64,000 bases of DNA from contig OU696594.1 in assembly GCA_916048095.2 (NCBI GenBank), forward strand, positions 4,021,781 to 4,085,780, given 5' to 3'. A program made the position numbers and the translations under genes. This DNA comes from Sacculina carcini. Lineage: Eukaryota; Arthropoda; Thecostraca; Sacculinidae. Below, in pieces: positions 1 to 9,904 of this stretch (its first letter is position 1; each line of letters opens with the position of its first letter). The notes under the pieces were generated by a model. The model was given only the letters and a program-made list of their open reading frames with translations, was not told the origin of the DNA and ran no database searches.

Positions 1-170
1 AAAGGTTTTCTTTCGTTGAACGTGCTCATCACAGTGTTGATGGCGAACTTCTGGTCCTCGCCGCCTGCCGGTGGTTCGTAGACTAATGTTTCATCGACTA
101 GCGAAAGAACAACATACTTGACACGTATTTCAAAAGTTGGAAACAATTTATTCAGAACATCGTATCTCAA
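1..170 (-). pseudogene. Unidentified ORF, partial (copy A of the FYKKIK-tail protein)
   Basis: The minus strand encodes the same peptide as 4,863-5,135, starting at a Met codon near 170 and cut by the window edge. It differs from copy B at a few residues. I do not recognise the family. See the 4,863-5,135 entry. Confidence 0.4.
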
Positions 171-249
171 GGATAATGAAGTGTATCATATGAACGGTGT
201 GTCTCACAAACGCGCGTCAGTGTGGACTGCATTGATTGCAACACAATGC

Positions 250-692
250 CTCTCTTACGAAATTGCCCGTCTTATTATTATTGCCACCTCGTTACACTGG
301 GGGATATTGAATCTACCAGAATGTTCATTGGTTGGTCGCTTATTGGGATCAATTACAATTCGAAAGTCTAGTACCGTTGCCCTCTCTATTGCAGACTTTA
401 AATATACGAATTGTGAGTGTGTAGCATTTTCCGCAAGTCAAGCACAATGTCTTGTCTTACGCCTTGATTCAGATTGCATCGGGCTTCGCTTTAATCTGAT
501 CACCTCCGATGAAATACACTTGCAATACACTTGCAATACACCTGCATGCAAATACAGAGCACTGTCATCATTAGAAGGCAACAATGAACCAATCCTGTGG
601 TGAATATATCCTTGAGCTTTGAATGTGGGCATATACCCACCTTCGTGAACAATTTTTGCATCTAACGGTGCAACTAAGTAGTAACTCGCCAT
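250..692 (-). pseudogene. Helitron replicase/helicase N-terminal region fragment (copy A)
   Basis: On the minus strand the peptide GGYMPTFKAQGYIHHRIGSL is the hallmark stretch that precedes the Rep-like domain in animal Helitron proteins. After a frameshift near 440 a second frame continues with IVIDPNKRPTNEHSGRFN and a NEVAIIIRR segment, which are the next conserved Helitron stretches. It then runs into a stop near 250. No Rep catalytic or Pif1 motifs are present here; the following Helitron domain is found at 14.3-14.7 kb. The fragment starts 15 bp downstream of the end of the PB1-like ORF on the same strand, so the two are physically fused. It is not functional. Confidence 0.8.
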
Positions 693-706
693 TTTTCATA
701 CTATTC

Positions 707-1860
707 TCATTTGACATCCATTCCTTCCTGGTCTCCTTTTACTCGCTTTATTGCTCTTCTTACTAATTCTAACTCTGAGTCTGTGATAGCCCCTGCCGAT
801 ACAAGTGCCTGCAAGTTTAGGGCCATTGAGAATCCAATGATTTCACTCATTTTCCTAGGATCTTTTGGATTGGCTATCAGTGAGACAGGCAAGGCGCTGG
901 CAAAAACACTTACGGCTTCCTCACTATCCCGCTGTTGTTTCACCTCACTCTTCTTTGAGGGTCCCTTCAAGGTGGCATTAGACCTTAGCATTAGGCAAAA
1001 TGCATTCCTAGGAATCTCAACTTCCTGTAACACCAGTTGGCCCAGATCCTTAGAATATGAGACAGTTTCATCATGTGATCCGATAAATGGATTCGTGGGG
1101 GACATACATTTGAGGAGGTATTCCCTGTCGGCCTGGTTTTTACACCACCTTTCTCTCATGGGGATCTCTGCTAAGTGACAGTTGAAGGGTGTCCAGATGT
1201 TGTTCCCTCCGTCTGACAGAAGGACATTGTTGCTGAGGGTCCTCTTAGTTGGATCATGTAATACCCTGTGTGCACGCCTCACATTCTCCACCCCCGCCCT
1301 GATAAACACCTCAGCCCCGAAGCAGTTGACTGTCAGTTCTCTCTGGGAGTTTGATGCTGACACTGCTTGAGAGTGGGAATCATCGGGTGGTGTTTTGCCG
1401 GTTGGCCGCAGCTTGGAGGTCTCAAAGCCTGCTTGGGAACAGAACTTTTCTTCAATATACATGCTAGTGTATTCATCAATGCCGGGGGCAGCAACAGTGT
1501 CTTCTCCAACGAATAGTTCTGGCCATCCATCTTCATTGTGTTTGGGGCTGATCTTACTGCCTTCATCAGTCCATCAGTTGTCCTTGCAGAGAACACTGAG
1601 GTAGAATCGTCGGAAGATATCACAATCTGCCAATCTCTGCCATGCGGAATCCTGTACTCACCAGCTATGCATCCTAGCACTGTGGATGTAGCATTGGCCA
1701 TTCCCATAAGCATCCCAAATGGGGCTTGGATATATCCCTCGTCATCAAGATCTGGCCTTACTTTCTTAAACCACTCCAGTGTATTTCTGTTCAATTTAGT
1801 CTCTAATACACCAGGGGGTCCTTGTGGCCCCCAGTGCTGTATAATCGGTCTGGCAGTTGC
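707..1860 (-). pseudogene. Endogenous orthomyxovirus-like PB1 (RNA polymerase) fragment, copy A
   Basis: This is an old copy of the C-terminal half of an orthomyxovirus-type RNA-dependent RNA polymerase subunit PB1. The upstream frame shows polymerase motif B (GMLMGMANATSTVLG, about 1,675-1,720) and motif C with the catalytic Asp pair (ISSDDS, about 1,604-1,620). The downstream frame (707-1,462) contains NVLLSDGGNN and a SPTNPF segment that match conserved PB1 C-terminal features, and ends in a basic helical tail. The fingers and motif A are missing. The two frames are offset, with the shift somewhere in about 1,480-1,560, so no single frame encodes the protein. Both tandem copies share this lesion, so the break predates the duplication. 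Identification rests on motif order and spacing recognised by eye; the virus genus cannot be named. Confidence 0.72.
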
Positions 1861-1993
1861 AGGCTGAGAGATCTCTAGTTGATATTGGAGGAGAACCCCT
1901 GATCGGTAGGTTGTAGAGTGTCTCCGTCGTTTGCTGCTGCATTGCTGCATTGTCGTGGTAGTCGCCAGCACTGCCGGCGCTGCCTGCAGAAAC

Positions 1994-2129
1994 GCCCGAC
2001 AAATGGCGCCAGATACTGGACAGGAGAGAACGGCCCGACAGATGGCGCCAGATACTGGACAGGAGAGAACGGCCCGACAAATGGCGCCAGATACTGGACA
2101 GGAGAGAACCGCCCGACAGATGGCGCCAG
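1994..2129. repeat. 39-bp minisatellite, 3 full copies plus a partial copy
   Basis: The unit begins GCCCGACA(A/G)ATGGCGCCAG and is repeated head to tail three times plus a partial copy. Copy B (6,958-7,054) has one unit fewer. The ATGGCGCCAGA core also occurs at 9,288 and 9,447. The repeat keeps long frames open and so produces spurious repetitive ORFs on both strands. Confidence 0.93.
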
Positions 2130-2230
2130 CGTCGCGCGTCTCGCTGCTGCTCGTCACAACAGTGTAAGTTGGCCGTGTTGACAGGCAAGGTTGATGTTGA
2201 TATTGTGGCTGTTGGCTGTTGTTGTTCGAG

Positions 2231-2530
2231 TCAGTGGGATGTTGTCGGAAGCAAGTCGTGATAGGTTGGCGGCGACCGTTGTGGTGTGCGCAGCAGTGTC
2301 GTTACTGGCTGGCCATCAGGCAAGCCGTCGGCCAACGGCGCGAGACTTGCCAACTGTTCCCAGACCGCCTCAAGGGCGGCTTGGGGGTTGGCGAGGTCGG
2401 GCGCTGGGCTTATGGCCCTTGCCGCGACCTCGTGGTAGCCGTCGTCCTGAGGAGCGAGGCTGTCGTCGAGCGGGGTACCGTCGCGATGGCGACTGGAGGT
2501 GTTCGGCGGGTACATCTAGGTCCATCTATC
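2231..2530 (-). other. Open frame of unknown identity in the duplicated unit
   Basis: A 94-codon minus-strand frame with Ala/Leu-rich helical sequence (for example DLANPQAALEAVWEQLASLA) is nearly the same at 7,144-7,450. A 1-bp difference near 2,475/7,401 changes its N-terminus. I do not recognise it. It could be a remnant of a viral or Helitron-carried protein or a chance open frame in GC-rich DNA. Confidence 0.25.
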
Positions 2531-2779
2531 TGATAGTTTTGCAGCAGAGTGTATTATATGTTGATATCGTGATATCGTATGTTGCCGAGAGGAGCGCCTC
2601 AGAGGTCGTTGAATGCAATGCTCACATTCTACATTGCTAGCACGGAAACTCCTGAAACTTTCCAGAAATACACAAGACCGTGCGCCCGAGTTGCGGAGTA
2701 TCCTTGCAGATCGACACATGTTTTCCTTCATGTTACCAATATGCGTTTAGAACTGCATATCCGCGGTATTCACCGATAT

Positions 2780-3000
2780 AACACCGCCCCTCAGGAACAT
2801 ATAAGCCCGCCCGTCGTGCGGAACAATTAATAAAGTAAACTAAATATTCAATTCATAAAATAGAATGAATACAAACTCAAAAATAAAAAGGTAAAATCAT
2901 AAAAATATTTACCAATAGAAAATCCTAAAACCCTTCCTAGCCTAAAAACCCGCCCGTTGTGCGGAACAATTAATAAAATTAAATTCATATTTAATTAATA
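2780..3000. repeat. Dispersed CCCGCCCGTCGTGCGG-motif repeat (two cores)
   Basis: Two cores of the motif CCCGCCCGT(C/T)GTGCGGAAC lie near 2,808 and 2,951, each followed by AATTAATAAAAT-type AT-rich sequence. This is the same family that fills 28-42 kb and 63-64 kb. The repeat interrupts the candidate nucleoprotein-like frame at its downstream end. Confidence 0.85.
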
Positions 3001-3009
3001 AAAATCTCC

Positions 3010-3448
3010 GGGGGGCCGGGTCTATTCCCAGCATGGTCACATATAAGGCGTATGTGGCCAGCTCGGTGGTCGACCACTGCGCGTCGAGGTGGTGGACTGT
3101 ATCCACGTTCGAAACCAGGTATGCGGCGTAGGTTTGCCCCGGGTAAGCTCCAGCAAGAACGCCCGCCTGCATCAGGAGTAATGTTACCCGCATGCCAGAC
3201 ACTCCAGTTGCCTCCTACAGCGACGATCCGAGAATCCCATCGGTAGTCGCTATCCGCCTCTACAGTGTATTGGTTGGTTTCAATTTGGCCATCCAGGCAC
3301 TAGCCGCCTCATCTAGGACAGTAGGCGGGAGCGGCTCGTTGGGATGTGCCTCTGGTTGTTGGTTGGGTCCCCCTCCTGTTGTACGCAGGGCGGCAATCAC
3401 CGCAGCCGCGAGGTCATTCGTCCCGAGGTTATCCATCGTAGGGCTCGT
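3010..3448 (-). pseudogene. Candidate viral nucleoprotein-like piece, first segment (copy A)
   Basis: On the minus strand a frame starts at an ATG at 3,446-3,448 (MDNLGTNDLAAAVIAALRTT) and runs for about 145 codons with two in-frame stops. It includes a helical stretch SGMRVTLLLMQAGVLAGAYP and ends where the CCCGCCCGT repeat begins. The composition resembles nucleocapsid proteins of negative-strand RNA viruses, but this is an impression and not a motif match. It lies 3' of the 3,600-3,959 segment on the coding strand, so if the two are halves of one protein their order is inverted. Confidence 0.3.
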
Positions 3449-3599
3449 GATAAACCGTCAGAAGTAGTCAAGCCGCAATCAAACAATTTTTAAGAATTGA
3501 TGATGAAGATGTGATGATGATGTTTAGTCGTCAGGGTCACCAATGGAGCGGAGTCGTTAGGCGGCGCAATGTTGTGATGTTAGGCATTGCGTCGCTTCG

Positions 3600-3959
3600 T
3601 TACTGGCGACACACAAAAACTCGCGAGAGAACTTGTCGCCAGTGTATCAAGAGCTCGTGGGTAAACACAGTTGAGCTCCGCCCGAGGTCAAACCCCTCCA
3701 TGGTCTTGGTGTGTTTTGCGAAAGAGGTATTCGCGCAGAACAGCAGGTCCGTGTACTGCGCATGTATCCACCTGGGATCATCGTTCCCGAGCATCCTCGC
3801 ATGGAGAAAGTCGGGTAGTTTTCGAAGAGACTCCCAGGTGTCCTCAACCCTATTGGCTTGTCCAACGCACCCCTCCAACGTCCAAACAGCAGACCTGTAT
3901 GTTTTGACAAATTCATTGGTCATTTTTAGACCCTGCAGGCCGCCGAAAAATAGGCACAT
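3600..3959 (-). pseudogene. Candidate viral nucleoprotein-like piece, second segment (copy A)
   Basis: This 119-codon minus-strand frame reads as a compact conserved protein segment: GLQGLKMTNEFVKTYRSAVW, then RVEDTWESLRKLP, a PRWIHAQYTDLLFCANTSFAKH-type core and a TMEGFDLGRSS tail. It lacks a convincing start and is probably an internal-to-C-terminal piece. Negative-strand RNA virus nucleoproteins (chuvirus- or mononegavirus-like) are the best guess, given the PB1-like fragment 1.7 kb away, but I cannot confirm the family by eye. It is preserved with one visible residue change in copy B. Confidence 0.35.
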
Positions 3960-4011
3960 CCTCGATTTTCGACAAGAGCTCTGGTTACCGAATCGATTTC
4001 GTGTTCAATAT

Positions 4012-4110
4012 GCCGCCGAGGTCGGATACGTCGGCGTGCCGAGTCCAGCAGCCACAGAACACGAAGAGGATGCCGCCGAGGTCGGATACGTCGGCGTGCC
4101 GGACCCTCGA
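4012..4110. repeat. 60-bp minisatellite (GCCGAGGTCGGATACGTCGG unit)
   Basis: Two tandem units begin GCCGAGGTCGGATACGTCGG and continue into a CCAGCAGCCACAGA segment; the second is partial. The same array occurs at 8,938-9,036 and with three units at 14,748-14,905. The period is 60 bp, a multiple of three, so frames stay open on both strands, but I see no sign that it is translated. Confidence 0.9.
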
Positions 4111-4289
4111 TCCTCGATCCTATTCTTTTATACGGACCCTCGATCCTTTGCACGTACGCACGCAGTGCACTACGTGTCAATATGTCAGCCACCTGGCTGG
4201 CTTGGCGTCTTCGTTGTGAGCGCCTCCGGTACTATTGTAGGTATTCCTTTGATCATTTACGTTGATCGTTTAGTCGATATCGGCGTTTA

Positions 4290-4870
4290 GTCGCCGAGCT
4301 AATGTTCCAATACGGATCAAAGTACTGTTTAAAGGACATCAGCCTGTGGAGTTTTTTGGCCAGCTTTCTTAATACGTCGTTGGCCACCGGTTCTTTAGTC
4401 TCCGCAGAGCTCAGCTCAGCTCCAGTATTCCCTGGTTGTGACGGCTTGCGAGAAGGCGTCGTATGACTGAAATGTAATGTGTAATGCTGTTGTTGTGTGT
4501 TGTCTTGCGACTGGTGACACTGCCCGTCGATCATCGACCGTCTCCACGACGACCCAACGGCATCGGCGGATGGTACTAAATACACACACACATGCAGTAT
4601 TAGTAGTGGCGCTAATCAATCGATTTTTTCCAGCCCCTCCCCCACGCCCCCATTGATTCCCCCACGTTCCCCCCCCCCCCCCCCCCCCTATTGATCTTTC
4701 TCACGCTCTTTCTCACCCTATTGATTTTTCCCACGCGCCCTTTTCCCACGCGCTCTTTCCCATGCGCTATTTTCCCACGCGCTCATTCCCACGCGTTATT
4801 TTCCCACGCACTTTTTTCGCGATAAACACACACAAACAGTTTTGTTCAATATATTTGGTGCACTATTTAA
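4290..4870 (-). repeat. Block shared with 11.4-12.3 kb in different order
   Basis: Sub-block 4,290-4,400 matches 12,160-12,280 and encodes KLAKKLHRLMSFKQYFDPYW on the minus strand. Sub-block 4,425-4,870 matches 11,455-11,880 and includes a poly-C run (about 4,671-4,688), a string of CCCACGCGC(T)ATTTT units and the ATATATTTGGTGCACTATTT segment. In the other location these two sub-blocks lie in the reverse order along the plus strand, so the region has been shuffled. Confidence 0.85.
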
Positions 4871-5135
4871 TTTTTTTATAAAACGGTCCACCATGGGCCA
4901 CAACATTCATAATTAAATCGTCGGGAGACATTTGAAATTCGTCGTAGCGCTTGGTCGGCACGCGAAAAGGTTTTCTTTCGTTGAACGTGCTCATTACAGT
5001 GTTGATGGCGAACTTCTGGTCCTCGCCGCCTGCCGGTGGTTCGTAGACTAATGATTCATCGACTAGCGAAAGAACGACATATTTGACACGTATTTCAACA
5101 GTTGCAAACAATTTATTCAGAACATCGTATCTCAA
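4863..5135 (-). CDS. Unidentified 90-aa ORF with FYKKIK tail
   Basis: This open minus-strand frame starts MRYDVLNKLFATVEIRVKYV and ends HGGPFYKKIK. I do not recognise it. A divergent paralogue occurs at 11,865-12,290: there the sequence FQMSPDNLIMNVVAHGEPFY ends the same way, and its upstream half aligns loosely (Y-V-x-L spacing and a PP pair). Two diverged copies with a shared tail suggest a once-real protein family, possibly viral. The start is uncertain because the frame spans the junction between tandem copies A and B. No signal peptide or membrane segment is evident. Confidence 0.4.
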   Translation of the reverse strand: MRYDVLNKLFATVEIRVKYVVLSLVDESLVYEPPAGGEDQKFAINTVMSTFNERKPFRVPTKRYDEFQMSPDDLIMNVVAHGGPFYKKIK

Positions 5136-5214
5136 GGATAATGAAGTGTATCATATGAACGGTGTGTCTCACAAACGCGCGTCAGTGTGGACTGCATTGA
5201 TTGCAACACAATGC

Positions 5215-5657
5215 CTCTCTTACGAAATTGCCCGTCTTATTATTATTGCCACCTCGTTACACTGGGGGATATTGAATCTACCAGAATGTTCATTGGTTGG
5301 TCGCTTATTGGGATCAATTACAATTCGAAAGTCTAGTACCGTTGCCCTCTCTATTGCAGACTTTAAATATACGAATTGTGAGTGTGTAGCATTTTCCGCA
5401 AGTCAAGCACAATGTCTTGTCTTACGCCTTGATTCAGATTGCATCGGGCTTCGCTTTAATCTGATCACCTCCGATGAAATACACTTGCAATACACTTGCA
5501 ATACACCTGCATGCAAATACAGAGCACTGTCATCATTAGAAGGCAACAATGAACCAATCATGTGGTGAATATATCCTTGAGCTTTGAATGTGGGCATATA
5601 CCCACCTTCGTGAACAATTTTTGCATCTAACGATGCAACTAAGTAGTAACTCGCCAT
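5215..5657 (-). pseudogene. Helitron N-terminal region fragment (copy B)
   Basis: Same fragment and same frameshift as 250-692. The stretch reads QGYIHHMIGSLLP here where copy A has QGYIHHRIGSLLP, a substitution at a normally conserved Arg. It abuts the copy B PB1-like fragment in the same way. Confidence 0.8.
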
Positions 5658-5671
5658 TTTTCATACTATTC

Positions 5672-6830
5672 TCATTTGACATCCATTCCTTCCTGGTCTC
5701 CTTTTACTCGCTTTATTGCTCTTCTTACTAATTCTAACTCTGAGTCTGTGATAGCCCCTGCCGATACAAGTGCCTGCAAGTTTAGGGCCATTGAGAATCC
5801 AATGATTTCACTCATTTTCCTAGGATCTTTTGGATTGGCTATCAGTGAGACAGGCAAGGCGCTGGCAACAACACTTACGGCTTCCTCACTATCCCGCTGT
5901 TGTTTCACCTCACTCTTCTTTGAGGGTCCCTTCAAGGTGGTATTAGACCTTAGCATTAGGCAAAATGCATTCCTAGGAATCTCAACTTCCTGTAACACCA
6001 GTTGGCCCAGATCCTTAGAATATGAGACAGTTTCATCATGTGATCCGATAAATGGATTCGTGGGGGACATACATTTGAGGAGGTATTCCCTGTCGGCCTG
6101 GTTTTTACACCACCTTTCTCTCATGGGGATCTCTGCTAAGTGACAGTTGAAGGGTGTCCAGATGTTGTTCCCTCCGTCTGACAGAAGGACATTGTTGCTG
6201 AGGGTCCTCTTAGTTGGATCATGTAATACCCTGTGTGCACGCCTCACATTCTCCACCCCCGCCCTGATAAACACCTCAGCCCCGAAGCAGTTGACTGTCA
6301 GTTCTCTCTGGGAGTTTGATGCTGACACTGCTTGAGAGTGGGAATCATCGGGTGGTGTTTTGCCGGTTGGCCGCAGCTTGGAGGTCTCAAAGCCTGCTTG
6401 GGAACAGAACTTTTCTTCAATATACATGCTAGTGTATTCATCAATACCGGGGGCAGCAACAGTGTCTTCTCCAACGAATAGTTCTGGCCATCCATCTTCA
6501 TTGTGTTTGGGGCTGATCTTACTGCCTTCATCAGTCCATCAGTTGTCCTTGCAGAGAACACTGAGGTAGAATCGTCGGAAGATATCACAATCTGCCAATC
6601 TCTGCCATGCGGAATCCTGTACTCACCAGCTATGCATCCTAGCACTGTGGATGTAGCATTGGCCATTCCCATAAGCATCCCAAATGGGGCTTGTATATAT
6701 CCCTCGTCATCAAGATCTGGCCTTACTTTCTTAAACCACTCCAGTGTATTTCTGTTCAATTTAGTCTCTAATACACCAGGGGGTCCTTGTGGCCCCCAGT
6801 GCTGTATAATCGGTCTGGCAGTTGCAGGCT
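5672..6830 (-). pseudogene. Endogenous orthomyxovirus-like PB1 fragment (copy B)
   Basis: Same two offset frames as copy A (5,672-6,427 and 6,298 upward), with motif B and the catalytic SSDDS motif intact and the same internal frame break. A 1-bp loss near 6,864 joins the motif B/C frame to the frame of the minisatellite region, giving a longer but meaningless 271-codon ORF (6,298-7,113). The few amino-acid differences from copy A include Thr for Ala in the SNATLKG region and Val for Phe after EEAVSV. Confidence 0.72.
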
Positions 6831-6957
6831 GAGAGATCTCTAGTTGATATTGGAGGAGAACCCCGATCGGTAGGTTGTAGAGTGTCTCCGTCGTTTGCTG
6901 CTGCATTGCTGCATTGTCGTGGTAGTCGCCAGCACTGCCGGCGCTGCCTGCAGAAAC

Positions 6958-7054
6958 GCCCGACAAATGGCGCCAGATACTGGACAGGAGAGAACGGCCC
7001 GACAAATGGCGCCAGATACTGGACAGGAGAGAACCGCCCGACAGATGGCGCCAG
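6958..7054. repeat. 39-bp minisatellite, 2 full copies plus a partial copy
   Basis: Same unit as at 1,994-2,129 with one copy fewer. This accounts exactly for 39 of the 40 bp change in offset between duplicates A and B at this point. Confidence 0.93.
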
Positions 7055-7935
7055 CGTCGCGCGTCTCGCTGCTGCTCGTCACAACAGTGTAAGTTGGCCG
7101 TGTTGACAGGCAAGGTTGATGTTGATATTGTGGCTGTTGGCTGTTGTTGTTCGAGTCAGTGGGATGTTGTCGGAAGCAAGTCGTGATAGGTTGGCGGCGA
7201 CCGTTGTGGTGTGCGCAGCAGTGTCGTTACTGGCTGGCCATCAGGCAAGCCGTCGGCCAACGGCGCGAGACTTGCCAACTGTTCCCAGACCGCCTCAAGG
7301 GCGGCTTGGGGGTTGGCGAGGTCGGGCGCTGGGCTTATGGCCCTTGCCGCGACCTCGTGGTAGCCGTCGTCCTGAGGAGCGAGGCTGTCGTCGAGCGGGG
7401 GTACCGTCGCGATGGCGACTGGAGGTGTTCGGCGGGTACATCTAGGTCCATCTATCTGATAGTTTTGCAGCAGAGTGTATTATATGTTGATATCGTGATA
7501 TCGTATGTTGCCGAGAGGAGCGCCTCAGAGGTCGTTGAATGCAATGCTCACATTCTCCATTGCTAGCACGGAAACTCCTGAAACTTTCCAGAAATACACA
7601 AGACCGTGCGCCCGAGTTGCGGAGTATCCTTGCAGATCGACACATGTTTTCCTTCATGTTACCAATATGCGTTTAGAACTGCATATCCGCGGTATTCACC
7701 GATATAACACCGCCCCTCAGGAACATATAAGCCCGCCCGTCGTGCGGAACAATTAATAAAGTAAACTAAATATTCAATTCATAAAATAGAATGAATACAA
7801 ACTCAAAAATAAAAAGGTAAAATCATAAAAATATTTACCAATAGAAAATCCTAAAACCCTTCCTAGCCTAAAAACCCGCCCGTTGTGCGGAACAATTAAT
7901 AAAATGAAATTCATATTTAATTAATAAAAATCTCC

Positions 7936-8374
7936 GGGGGGCCGGGTCTATTCCCAGCATGGTCACATATAAGGCGTATGTGGCCAGCTCGGTGGTCGAC
8001 CACTGCGCGTCGAGGTGGTGGACTGTATCCACGTTCGAAACCAGGTATGCGGCGTAGGTTTGCCCCGGTTAAGCTCCAGCAAGAACGCCCGCCTGCATCA
8101 GGAGTAATGTTACCCGCATGCCAGACACTCCAGTTGCCTCCTACAGCGACGATCCGAGAATCCCATCGGTAGTCGCTATCCGCCTCTACAGTGTATTGGT
8201 TGGTTTCAATTTGGCCATCCAGGCACTAGCCGCCTCATCTAGGACAGTAGGCGGGAGCGGCTCGTTGGGATGTGCCTCTGGTTGTTGGTTGGGTCCCCCT
8301 CCTGTTGTACGCAGGGCGGCAATCACCGCAGCCGCGAGGTCATTCGTCCCGAGGTTATCCATCGTAGGGCTCGT
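7936..8374 (-). pseudogene. Candidate viral nucleoprotein-like piece, first segment (copy B)
   Basis: Duplicate of 3,010-3,448, with the same ATG and the same in-frame stops. A further change turns the PGQTY region codon into a stop near 8,068 (CCCCGGTTAA in place of CCCCGGGTAA on the plus strand). Confidence 0.3.
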
Positions 8375-8525
8375 GATAAACCGTCAGAAGTAGTCAAGCC
8401 GCAATCAAACAATTTTTAAGAATTGATGATGAAGATGTGATGATGATGTTTAGTCGTCAGGGTCACCAATGGAGCGGAGTCGTTAGGCGGCGCAATGTTG
8501 TGATGTTAGGCATTGCGTCGCTTCG

Positions 8526-8885
8526 TTACTGGCGACACACAAAAACTCGCGAGAGAACTTGTCGCCAGTGTATCAAGAGCTCGTGGGTAAACACAGTTGA
8601 GCTCCGCCCGAGGTCAAACCCCTCCATGGTCTTGGTGTGTTTTGCGAAAGAGGTATTCGCGCAGAACAGCAGGTCCGTGTACTGCGCATGTATCCACCTG
8701 GGATCATCGTTCCCGAGCATCCTCGCATGGAGAAAGTCGGGTAGTTTTCGAAGAGACTCCCAGGTGTCCTCAACCCTATTGGCTTGTCCAACGCACCCCT
8801 CCAACGTCCAAACAGCAGACCTGTATGTTTTGACAAATTCATGGGTCATTTTTAGACCCTGCAGGCCGCCGAAAAATAGGCACAT
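8526..8885 (-). pseudogene. Candidate viral nucleoprotein-like piece, second segment (copy B)
   Basis: Duplicate of 3,600-3,959. The frame is fully open and differs at one visible residue (LKMTHEFV versus LKMTNEFV). Confidence 0.35.
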
Positions 8886-8937
8886 CCTCGATTCTCGACA
8901 AGTGCTCTGGTTACCGAATGGATTTCGTGTTCAATAT

Positions 8938-9036
8938 GCCGCCGAGGTCGGATACGTCGGCGTGCCGAGTCCAGCAGCCACAGAACACGAAGAGGATGCC
9001 GCCGAGGTCGGATACGTCGGCGTGCCGGACCCTCGA
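8938..9036. repeat. 60-bp minisatellite (copy B)
   Basis: Same array as at 4,012-4,110. Confidence 0.9.
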
Positions 9037-9619
9037 TCCTCGATCCTATTCTTTTATACGGACCCTCGATCCTTTGCACGTACGCGTATGTTTATATCGA
9101 TAATGTGGTCCTTTCGTTTGACGAGGGCCTGGCCATCCTTGGTTTCCCCACGTGCGAATCATGGTGTCTTGAGTAGATATTTGATATAATTCCAGTTGAT
9201 AGCGTAGTAATATTCCAATAGGGAGGTTATAGAAAGGCTACCAGGTGGCATCTCCTATTGGGGCGTTTTCCCAAGGTGACCTTGAGATGGCGCCAGACAG
9301 TCGGGGAATGTTGTCAATAAACTGCGCAGTTGATGGCGTTGTATAAGAGTGCATGCAGGTGCATGTACTTTTATATACTGCGCATGCGCTGACGTCAGCA
9401 CGGTATCATGGTGTGTGCATTGCATCAGCCATGGGGTGACCTTGAGATGGCGCCAGACGGTCGGGGAACGTTTCTGTCTGTCTTTGAGTATAAATATTTC
9501 AAAGCTGTTTGTTTCACAGATTCAGTTTCAAATCATTCCGTTATATTCATGATCAAATACAGTGAAATACAAGGTTATAAGATTATTCTTGATCAAGACT
9601 CGTAAACTATTTGGAATTT

Positions 9620-9895
9620 CTACAAATATGTTCTGAGCATCGTCATAGCATTCGCTGAATGGATGGTATCCGTGCGTTGGCACATGCACTGCACCTTCAT
9701 TGTCAAATATTGCAAAAAGTATACTTTATCGCTGTCGACGTCAGGGTTGCCGAGCTCGTATTCGTGCAGGACAGTTTCGGCTGCCCTTTCCATGCGTTCG
9801 AGGAAATGTCTTCTGCATTGATTGTAAGCGTTTTCACGGGGTACAACATTGCCAGAGTTGTACCCTTCGTCGTCCCAAGACGATTCCCATTCCAT
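9620..9895 (-). CDS. Unidentified acidic 91-aa ORF
   Basis: Starts MEWESSWDDEGYNSGNVVPR and continues with a charged, probably helical segment (CRRHFLERMERAAETVLHEY) and a Cys-containing end. I recognise no domain. The ATG lies 9 bp after the stop of the upstream ORF (9,905-10,216) in the same frame, so the two could be parts of one gene interrupted by a stop or two tightly packed ORFs. It sits between the PB1-bearing duplication and the Pro-rich ORF region. Confidence 0.35.
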   Translation of the reverse strand: MEWESSWDDEGYNSGNVVPRENAYNQCRRHFLERMERAAETVLHEYELGNPDVDSDKVYFLQYLTMKVQCMCQRTDTIHSANAMTMLRTYL

Positions 9896-9904
9896 AATTA
9901 TGTT

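Larger units (their letters stand above)
1..4965. repeat. Tandem segmental duplication, copy A
   Basis: Position 1 onward matches 4,966 onward almost base for base, so this is one full period of a large tandem repeat; the left end lies outside the window. The offset is 4,965 at the start and 4,926 later. The change is explained by one fewer 39-bp minisatellite copy and 1-bp indels in copy B. The unit carries a Helitron fragment, a PB1-like viral fragment and two nucleoprotein-like pieces, all on the minus strand. The last 0.8 kb (4,160-4,965) is absent from the end of copy B, but its blocks recur at 11.4-12.3 kb and 14.9-15.1 kb. Confidence 0.93.
4966..9085. repeat. Tandem segmental duplication, copy B (truncated)
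   Basis: Near-identical to 1-4,159. Differences seen include scattered substitutions, one fewer 39-bp unit, loss of a T in the CCCCTGATCGG context near 6,864, and gain of a G near 7,401. Similarity ends abruptly at 9,085, where copy A continues CACGCAGTGC and copy B continues GTATGTTTAT. Confidence 0.93.

Noticed and set aside
1918-2181. Repetitive plus-strand ORFs over the 39-bp array
   Set aside because: They arise because the unit length is a multiple of three; no conserved start or domain.
3100-3400. Plus-strand ORFs at 3,052-3,467 as genes
   Set aside because: The minus strand has the better-supported frame here; the plus frames show no domain.
6298-7113. 271-codon ORF as a complete viral protein
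   Set aside because: It joins a minisatellite-encoded repeat to the PB1 motif B/C frame through a 1-bp loss seen only in copy B, and it leaves the PB1 frame at the shared break.
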